From: Cryphonectria parasitica EP155
Lineage: Eukaryota; Ascomycota; Sordariomycetes; Diaporthales; Cryphonectriaceae
Length of the DNA: 64,000 nucleotides
NCBI RefSeq assembly: GCF_011745365.1
Contig: NW_024468911.1
Coordinates: 4,396,759 to 4,460,758, forward strand
Direction of reading: 5' to 3'
Position numbers and translations under genes: made by a program. Shown here in pieces: positions 57,332 to 64,000 of the stretch (positions within the stretch are counted from its first letter, which is position 1; each line of letters begins with the position of its first letter). A model generated the notes under the pieces. The model searched no databases. It saw only the letters and a list, made by a program, of their open reading frames with translations, and had not been told where the DNA came from.

Positions 57332-58018
57332 CATTGAAGGGCACTCGGATTCTCCTACGCACATTCTTGTACAGCATAGGAAAACTCCCATCAAGCCGCT
57401 TGCCCTCCCACCCTTCCTCAGATCCACACACGACCCATCGCCCTGAGCCTTCCACTGCATCATTTCTGCAGCCTGGCATTTCCAGTGGCCTCTCCATTTG
57501 AGCCGCAGGCCCCACGCATACCAGAACCACCGCGGCGGCTGAATCCTGCCCTTCCACCCGGGCCACGGCTCCGTCTGCATCGGGTCGCGCTCGTCGTCCA
57601 GCGTCGAGAACATGGCCTTGGGCGTGTACAGGCAAGGCGTCATAGTGAGCTGAGCACCGTGGTAGGAGCTGTGGAGGTGCATCTTCATGAGCGGGTTGGT
57701 CGCGCGGAAGAGCTCATTGTAGATCAGCCGTCGGATCTCGAGCGGCAGGCGGGCGAAGAAGCGGGACTGGATCTGTTTGGATGCTTCGTCGTCCTCGTCC
57801 TCCCGATGCTGCTGCTGCTGCACCATCACGCCCTCGTTCATGTCCTCGGATAATTCTGGCGGTGATGGCCCATCATTTGGTATTGAGGACGTTGTTGGTG
57901 GCCGGGGTTGCGGTTCCCCGCCCTTGTGGTGCTCGGTATCGTCATAAGAGTCGTCATTCAAGCATGAAGCCTTGCGCAGGCGGGCGCGCATGTTCTGCAG
58001 CTGTGTGTAGCTGAGCAT
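56732..58018 (-). CDS. 2EXR/DUF7730-like F-box-type fungal protein
   Basis: Reverse-strand exons 58018-57363 and 57230-56732, about 384 residues. After a polar, Pro/Gln/Asp-rich N-terminus, the motif FFARLPLEIRRLIYNELF marks the F-box-like helix pair common to 2EXR and DUF7730 proteins. The tract PWPGWKGRIQPPRWFWYAWG and an LCCTRMYAEAIECLFESTEL segment (restored only after splicing) fit the DUF7730-type pattern (CR-x-hYxEAh-hLF). The C-terminal part reads RFRIYLSPPSPRCDDL and WVTEQADGVIYYEMRKKAL. The intron 57362-57231 (GTGCGT to CTAG) is 132 nt, a multiple of three and free of stops, so an unspliced message would still be open. The start at 58018 is the first ATG; upstream codons in frame lack one. 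The family is abundant in Pezizomycotina with no known biochemistry; protein-protein contact is assumed. Confidence 0.78.
57279..57327. repeat. (GAA)/(GA) compound microsatellite inside an intron
   Basis: An AGA/GAA-type trinucleotide stretch (57279-57300) runs into (GA)13 (57301-57327). It lies inside the 132-nt intron of the 2EXR-like gene; on the coding strand it reads CT and TTC repeats, the pyrimidine-rich tract that would precede the acceptor. Confidence 0.9.
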
Positions 58019-58598
58019 ACTCAACCCCCGTGTCTTGAAAATATATGAGGATTTGTAAACACTTTCTGATGAGTTGACTTGGGTCAAATGGAGGAAAGGA
58101 GATCAGAGGATGTTCGTGGGATTGATGAATATGAAACTCGAGGTCGATGAGTCGTCAGCGGTAGCTGAGGCATCCTTGGCTACCCTGTAACACAGCCCGA
58201 GTACTTCAGCACCTGTGGAGCCTGGGTCATGCACTAGCCCATAGCACAGGGTTAGGGCTTAGCACTACCGCTGCCTAAAGGCTGATGCTCTCCTCTTTAT
58301 CTACTTTCCCCACGAGGCTTGAGCTGCAGAAAGACGTAGGAGGCAGCACAGAAGTTCTGCATTTCATCAAGAACCAGTTGATCAAAATCAAAACAAACAT
58401 GGGAGAAATTTTATGACGCACAGCAACTAATCTGGAGTTCAAACAAGCAGAGTAATTAGATAGATACCAAGCCCCAAGGGTATGGTTTTCCATAGTAATA
58501 TATCTCCCCTTTCCCCTTATCCCAGTTTGCTCAGACTTCAGAATAGCAAGGGTCTCAAGACTCTGGTGCCTCTTCCTCTGACAAGACCCTTTTGCAGA

Positions 58599-59843
58599 TT
58601 ACGCATTGAATCCGGTGCAATGGTAAAGGATATGCGAGCCTCTCGGAACGAGAGTAACGTTGAATGGCACGTCTCCTAAGTAATCCGTCGCGCCATAGGC
58701 ACGGGTGCTTGCAAATTTGTCCCCTTCAATGGGAAGCTTGATCTCAAACTTCCGCGGTTGGTTGAGCGTGTGTGCCAGGGCGTAGAGAGGTTCCAAGTAG
58801 GCTCTGTCAGGCAGTGGTCGAATGGGGATTTGGCGCGAAGGATGCAGCGATATTCGCAGCTCTGCTCTCGCGATCAGTACATACTGTCGACAAGAAGAAT
58901 AGAAGAGAAAAGGGAACAAAAGGACAAGGAATCCGTCGAGACAAAGTTGGAGAGGGAAGTGAGGAGTAGGCCTTACCCTGGACACCAGGAAACGAGTTGC
59001 CTAGTGTCTGACAAAGCTCAGGCAAGGCCCCGTCTTCATAGTCAGGAGACAGAACAACCTAGAAGAAAACAGGGTCAGCACTGGCAGGCTCGTGACTGCG
59101 GATAAGGAAGGGAAACGTACATCGATAACTTGGATTCGCTCCGTCAAGGCTCGGGGCACCTGCTCAGCGAAGTGCGTGAGAGCTCTCTGGCACGAAAACG
59201 AGAATCGCAGCATGGAATACATTGACCTCGAGGCCTCAAGGTACATGGCCTTGCATACTATCAGAGGCTTTGTAAGGGGGGGTGGTTTACTGCCCAACTC
59301 ATGCTGGCGTCCCTTGCGGTGCCGCCGGTGGACCAACGTAAGGGTATAAAGTCCGTAAAGGGCCAAAAAAGCACTGCAGCAGCGATCATGAACACACCAT
59401 GGCGAGGCCTTCCAGGAATCCAGATAGTTGGCAGAATCTGAAGGCTGCGTGGGGACTTGAGAGCCTGCGATGTCCTGGATGGCACTGTTGATATCACCAG
59501 GGTCGTCATAGGAGTTATCAGGCTGCTGACCACCCTGGAGCTGTTGATCACCTTGTTCATTTTCTGGGACCTCGTTGTCTTCCTGTGGCTCTGGTGCAGT
59601 GGATACTGGGGCCGGTGGGACATGAGGGTGGTGGTGGTTGAACGCGTCTGCTTCCAGGAGGCAGGGGTAGTGTGATAGATAGCATTGTGGACCAAGGGAG
59701 TGGATGTGATGTGTGATGCCCTGGTCAAGCCAGTATTGGAAGTAGATGAGCATCCTGATATCCAGTGGGAGCATGCCGAAGAGAGGCGACTGGCCCTGTG
59801 GATTCAGGTTACTGAAATCAACTGCCACTGCCTGGTCTCCCAT
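58599..59843 (-). CDS. 2EXR/DUF7730-related fungal protein
   Basis: Reverse-strand exons 59843-59121, 59058-58977 and 58861-58599, about 355 residues. The N-terminus carries SPLFGMLPLDIRMLIYFQYW, the same F-box-like signature as the neighbour at 56732-58018, but the LP-LE/DIR-hIY core is more diverged. A Gln/Asn/Pro/Asp-rich spacer (about residues 85-150) is followed by WCVHDRCCSAFLALYGLYTL, then KPLIVCKAMYLEASRSMYSM (the C-x-x-hYxEA motif) and FSFSCQRALTHFAEQVPRAL. After the splice sites it continues ALPELCQTLGNSFPGVQEL, LPDRAYLEPLYALAHTL and VPFNVTLVPRGSH. All junctions hold frame. The start is the first ATG (MGDQAVAVDFSNLN). Placed head to tail with the other 2EXR-like gene, it may be an old tandem duplicate. 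No function known. Confidence 0.72.
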
Positions 59844-60487
59844 TGTTTTGGAGTTGACCACTTGGCCATCCACACAGTGAGCAAGAATGTGGTGACGAGG
59901 ACGAGAGATCTCTGGAGGCACCTTTCTTGATGGCCAGACGTGTTAATAAAGCCAGGATCAGAAATGAAGTTGGTGTAAGTTGATTTGGTGTTCGGAGACG
60001 TCACTGAGAGAAGATGGCACCTGCAGCGCGTGTGTTTGTGTTTAAGCAGCCACTGCACGGACCATCTGAGCACTACAGTAGAAGACACACCCTCGCTAAA
60101 TGGCCAGTCCTCTTAGCACAGGCAGCACCGCTCGCTAAGAAACCAAGAGTCAAAGCAGAGAATCTCCCACAATTGACCAGTCACTACCAATGAAGGCATT
60201 ATTTATAGCCAGGGCCACTGCCCCACCGGAGGACCTGATGGGAGGGGCCTGAGGAACTGCAGGGATATGCTGGAAGTAGACAAGGGTATTTCTACCAAGA
60301 CCGAGCAAGTTACACATGACTGGAAAAAGATCGAAAGAGCTTGCAACTTCTTCAACAAAGTGATGCAACAAATAGAACAACCCTCCCAAAAATGCTCTAT
60401 CCCGTCGCTATAAAGGTATCTGTAAACATGTTGGCATGACTGATGCCCCCAAACCACTATCACTACCACCCGCTAACTAACACCTCC
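59844..60487. other. Intergenic region before the histidine kinase gene end
   Basis: About 640 nt holding the promoter of the 2EXR-related gene and the 3' flank of the histidine kinase gene. No gene recognised. Confidence 0.35.
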
Positions 60488-63400
60488 CTATGCAATATGC
60501 ACAGCCGAAATCGAGTCGGCCAAAAGTAAAGTCTCTACCTGCTTCAGCAAGTCCGGTATTCGGAAGGGCTTCGAAAGCACATCATCCATGCCACTCTGCC
60601 TCGCCGTCGCCACTTGCTGATCCCTCACATTAGCGGTGACTGCGATGACGGGCACGTGCCCCTTCACCTCGCCTGTTGCCTCCATCTTCCGAATCTCGCG
60701 CACGCAGGTCAGCCCATCCATATTGGGCATCTCGAGGTCCATCAGGATGATGTCAAGGGCAACGCCCTTGGTCTTATCGCAAAAATGCGTGCTTCGCAGA
60801 AATTCCAGTGCCTCGAGGCCGTCGTTTGCGAGGTTGACCTTGCAGCCGGCCTTCTTGAGCTGATTTGCCAGCACGCGCTGGTTGATCAGGTTGTCCTCCA
60901 CAACCAGGATCGTCGTCTTCTTGGGGTCGAACTGCTTGACGGCCTTGGCCACCACCAGGCTGGCCCCCTGCCCGCCTGACAGTGCGAGATCTTGTCGCTG
61001 GGGGGCGAGCTGTTGCTGCAGGCTCATATCGCCGTTGAGGTGTCGTTCGAGTGGTAGAATGGGGTCTTGCCCTGCATCGACGGGCGGTTCACACCGCTTG
61101 GCTTGGACGTAGAAGCTGAAGATGCTTCCCTCGCCAGCTTCCGAAGCGACACCAATCTGTCCTCCATGAAGCTCTGCGAGACGCTTCGAGATAAAGAGAC
61201 CCAGCCCACTTCCACCGTACTGCGCATGCGTGCGCGGCGAGGCCTGCTTGAAGCGTTGGAACAAGATCTGCTTCTCTTCGGCGGTCAGGCCGCAGCCCGA
61301 ATCCTGAACCTTAAACCGTATGTATAACGTCTCGGAGTCGTTCCGATCATCCGCAAGGTTCCTTGCATTTGTGAGAGGCGCAAATTGGAAGCCTTTGATA
61401 TGACTTAGGACGGGTGGCTCGCGAGACGCAGCGACAGCGACGGCAAGACGGCGCGACTTCGATGTAGCCGTAAACTTGATAGCGTTAGTCAGGAGGTTGA
61501 TGAGAACCTGCAGCACCCGGCTAGGATCCAGAGAGACCCAGTCCACCTTGTTCTCGATGTAGGAAGGATGGACCTCGAACTTGGCCTCGATGTCCTTGGC
61601 TTGCAGCTCCGATTCGAACATCCTCAGTGCCCGGCTCAAAATCTGTTCTGGTTGCGTGGGAATAGGTGTTATGAGTAGTAGGTTCGAGTCGAGTTTTGAG
61701 ACCGTGAGTATATCATCGACGATAGACTTTTGATGCTGTACACACAAGCTGATGGTCTGTGCCGACTCCAGACAGGACGTGATGGTGTCTACATCAGGAC
61801 TGACACCCTTCTTCTTACACTCCGCGAGAACCGTGGTGATGTCGTCTGCACATTGGAGGATGGCGCTCAACGGGTTCCGCATCTCGTGGGATGTAATGTC
61901 GATAAATTCGTTCTGTTGCCTTCGTGTCTCTTCGGCCTCGCTCAGTTGGAATTCTTGGAGACCCTGTGCCCATTTCGTCTTGGAGATATCGGTGATGCTT
62001 CCCATAATGGATCGCAGGGAGCCGTCAGATGCAATCTCCGGCTGGGCGATGAACATGACCCCTTTGTTTATTGTTAAAATCCTATTACAAGTCCTCCTGT
62101 TGGACAAGACTATTACTTACAGTAATCGATGGCGTCTCCCTGCAGGTTCACAGGGTTGGCGTGGCGGACATTTAGCTGCAGTTCATCGGACCACGGACGG
62201 TGCTCATTAGCAAGAATATGCCACCCGTCTTCCATAGTCTTTATGCTGCTGGGCATGATGATGTCCATCCATGATAGCTCGGACTGACTCTCTCTCGGGA
62301 GTCCCGTCATCTCGAAGAAAGTGTCGTTCGCCTCGCGCAGGACACCTTCGGGGCTGATGAGGAACATTCCAAGGGGGGAGAGCTCGGTCATCCGCCGCAG
62401 CCTGCTGGCTTGCAGGTCCAACTGCTGGGTCAGATTTTCTGTCGACACGATCAGCAAGGCTCCGAAGCCAACGCCACAGACATACACAATTGCCTCGTGT
62501 ATATTGTATTCGCATACCTTTCTCTAGATGCGCGGCCTCAAAGGCATCCCGCATTCGACGAGTCTCCTCTTCAAAGAGGATGGTCGAGGCGAGGGATGTT
62601 GCCAACTGCCTGTTGAACATGGCCGCGAATGATTTATATTCGTCGTCATAGGGTCTCCGAGGGTTCACGCCAAGCACGAGAAAGGCTAAGACATTATCGG
62701 CATTTGTGGGCCGAACAGGAAAGATGATAGCTTCCTTGCACGGGTCCCCAAAGCCCTGCCACTCAATTCCCTCCAGGAGTGATTCGGGCAGTGTGCCGTC
62801 TCGGACCTGCAGCAGAGTAGGTTCCCGAGTGCGCATCGCCTCTCGGAAAGATGGCACAAAGCCCTCCAGACTTCTTCGGAGGTCAAGCTGCGTGGGCGCC
62901 GCGATGTGTCCCTCTGGCACGCCAAGAGAGCCTTCAAAGTGGCAGGTCTTGAGAGAGATCGAGGTTTCTGAAGCCGCAGAGGAGAACTCCCCATCGTCAT
63001 CTTCTCCAACCGAGTACAACAGGGCGAATGGCACGTCCCGAGGGTTCTCCCTCAGGCTTTCTAGGACGTATTTCCAGAACTGCTTAACTGTCTTCGCCGC
63101 GCTGGTGCGCTCGCCGATCGAGTTGATCGTCTGCATCCGCCGTGCCTGCAGTACCATCGATGTCGTCTGGAACGGTCCATTATAGAAGCCCGAGAGCTCC
63201 CGAGTCGAGCTGGAGTACACAGGGACATAGGTCCAGGAGAAGTAGGTTTCCTCGAGCATACCGTGCCGGTAAAGAGACACAAAGTCATTGTCCTTGCGCA
63301 CACTGATACCAGTCCGCCCGCACTCCTCAAACAGAGGCCCACAGTAATCCCAGATCTCGGCGAAGAAGTCAGCAAAATCCGTCCCCATCAAGGTTGGATG

Positions 63401-64000
63401 CTTATTTCCCGCGACCTCATTTGCATAGGCCTCATTGTATATAACTGTCAACTTGGAGCCCCAGAACAGGGCCACCGGATGGGGGTTGGTCATGACAAGA
63501 TTTGCAATCTGACGAAACTCGGAGGACCATTGGTCCATGGGCCCAAGAGAGGTGGCGCTCCAGTCCACACTGCGGACGTACTGCAGGTGCGTCGACAGTT
63601 GCCCCTGGGGTTCTGGTACCGTCCAGTCAATTGCGGCACGTTCCGGAAGGGTCGCAAGGTTGAGAGAGATGTTCTGCGAGGACTTGGAGTTGCCAGTCTT
63701 GATGGAGCCGCTTGTTGTAGGTTGCCGTGGGTAAAAGATAGGAGACGAGCTGCTCTCCCCAGCGGGAGGGAGGCTGGTGTGTGACAGGTCAAACGCCTGG
63801 GAAGGACGGCGATCATCGCGATCGGCCTGCACTGGACCGTTCCGGCTCCCCGCCTTCTTACTAGAGAGGCTCGCTTGTCCACCACCCGTTGCCACTTCGA
63901 GGGGAGCACCAGACGCAAGATCCAGTGGGGGATCGGGGTCGACTTGCCAGAGCCCCGTGCCGCTGACAAGCCTCCAGCGCTTCCTAACGGTAGATCCAGT
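60488..64000 (-). CDS. Hybrid histidine kinase (5' end outside window)
   Basis: Reverse-strand exons: open at the right edge to 62518, then 62438-62121 and 62061-60488; at least 1125 residues. The N-terminal part after a Ser/Pro-rich region (IFYPRQPTTSGSIKTG) has a PAS-like sensing region (VDWSATSLGPMDQW, PHPVALFWGSKLTVIYNEAY) and a GAF-like stretch (KEAIIFPVRPTNADNVLAFL). A second PAS follows (MTELSPLGMFLISPEGVLRE), then the kinase core: H-box FIDITSHEMRNPLSAILQC, N-box VLINLLTNAIKFT, G1 VQDSGCGLT and G2 GGSGLGLFISKRLAELHGG. The C-terminal receiver has VVEDNLINQRVL, phospho-Asp in DIILMDLEMPNMDGL, and the AVTAN and SKPF elements. So one polypeptide passes phosphate from His to its own Asp, to be handed on by an Hpt protein. 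All key residues are present. Which fungal HHK group it belongs to is not settled. Confidence 0.93.

Overview
The window is chromosomal DNA of a filamentous ascomycete (Pezizomycotina, most likely Sordariomycetes-like). Evidence: genes broken by short introns of about 50-130 nt (one near 300 nt) with GTAAGT/GTATGT-type donors and CTAAC-like branch sites, separate promoters, long intergenic spacers, an intron-containing nuclear tRNA-Ala, and a purely fungal gene set (C2H2-like plus STAND/NACHT-related proteins, 2EXR-type proteins, a hybrid histidine kinase, MIA40, BOS1, GH3 and GH115 hydrolases, MFS sugar porters). No operons, CRISPR arrays, rRNA, viral sequences or intact transposons were seen.

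Layout. 1-7.2 kb: the 3' part of a C2H2-like protein gene, a reverse-strand DUF7708/STAND-like NTPase-related gene, and an AAA+ ATPase. 7.8-13 kb: housekeeping block with a mitochondrial-type Fe-S L-serine dehydratase, tRNA-Ala(CGC), the SNARE BOS1 and thiamine pyrophosphokinase. 13-17 kb: gene-free. 17-23.4 kb: secreted GH3 beta-glucosidase, MIA40 and an OM14-like mitochondrial outer-membrane protein. 24.6-26.3 kb: Myb/SANT-like transcription factor. 30.9-32.3 kb: secreted pepsin-type aspartic protease. 33.8-35.0 kb: a decayed gene carrying an inverted repeat. 38-40 kb: MFS sugar transporter. 40.3-46.5 kb: STAND-type N-terminal-domain protein, a small single-pass membrane protein, a GST-like protein and a small PLDc_N membrane protein. 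47.7-53.7 kb: GH115 alpha-glucuronidase convergent with a second MFS sugar transporter. 56.7-59.8 kb: two neighbouring 2EXR-like proteins. 60.5-64 kb: hybrid histidine kinase running off the right edge.

Functional themes. Carbohydrate use is well represented (GH3, GH115, two sugar porters); the GH115/transporter pair looks like an uptake-plus-debranching module because the GH115 has no visible signal peptide. Mitochondrial function is represented by MIA40, the OM14-like protein and the serine dehydratase. Signalling or NLR-like proteins are scattered (DUF7708/NTPase-like, Fungal_N-type, 2EXR, histidine kinase).

The most notable sequence-level features are very short 5' coding exons (OM14-like with ATG split by an intron, BOS1 with an ATG-only coding exon, the AAA ATPase with a 9-nt coding exon), eight G or C mononucleotide tracts of 13-16 nt all outside coding sequence, a stop-free 132-nt intron filled by microsatellites, and the decayed gene with its near-perfect 30-bp inverted repeat. 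I found no clear-cut new defence or biosynthetic system. Exon borders were set by hand from splice consensus and frame continuity.
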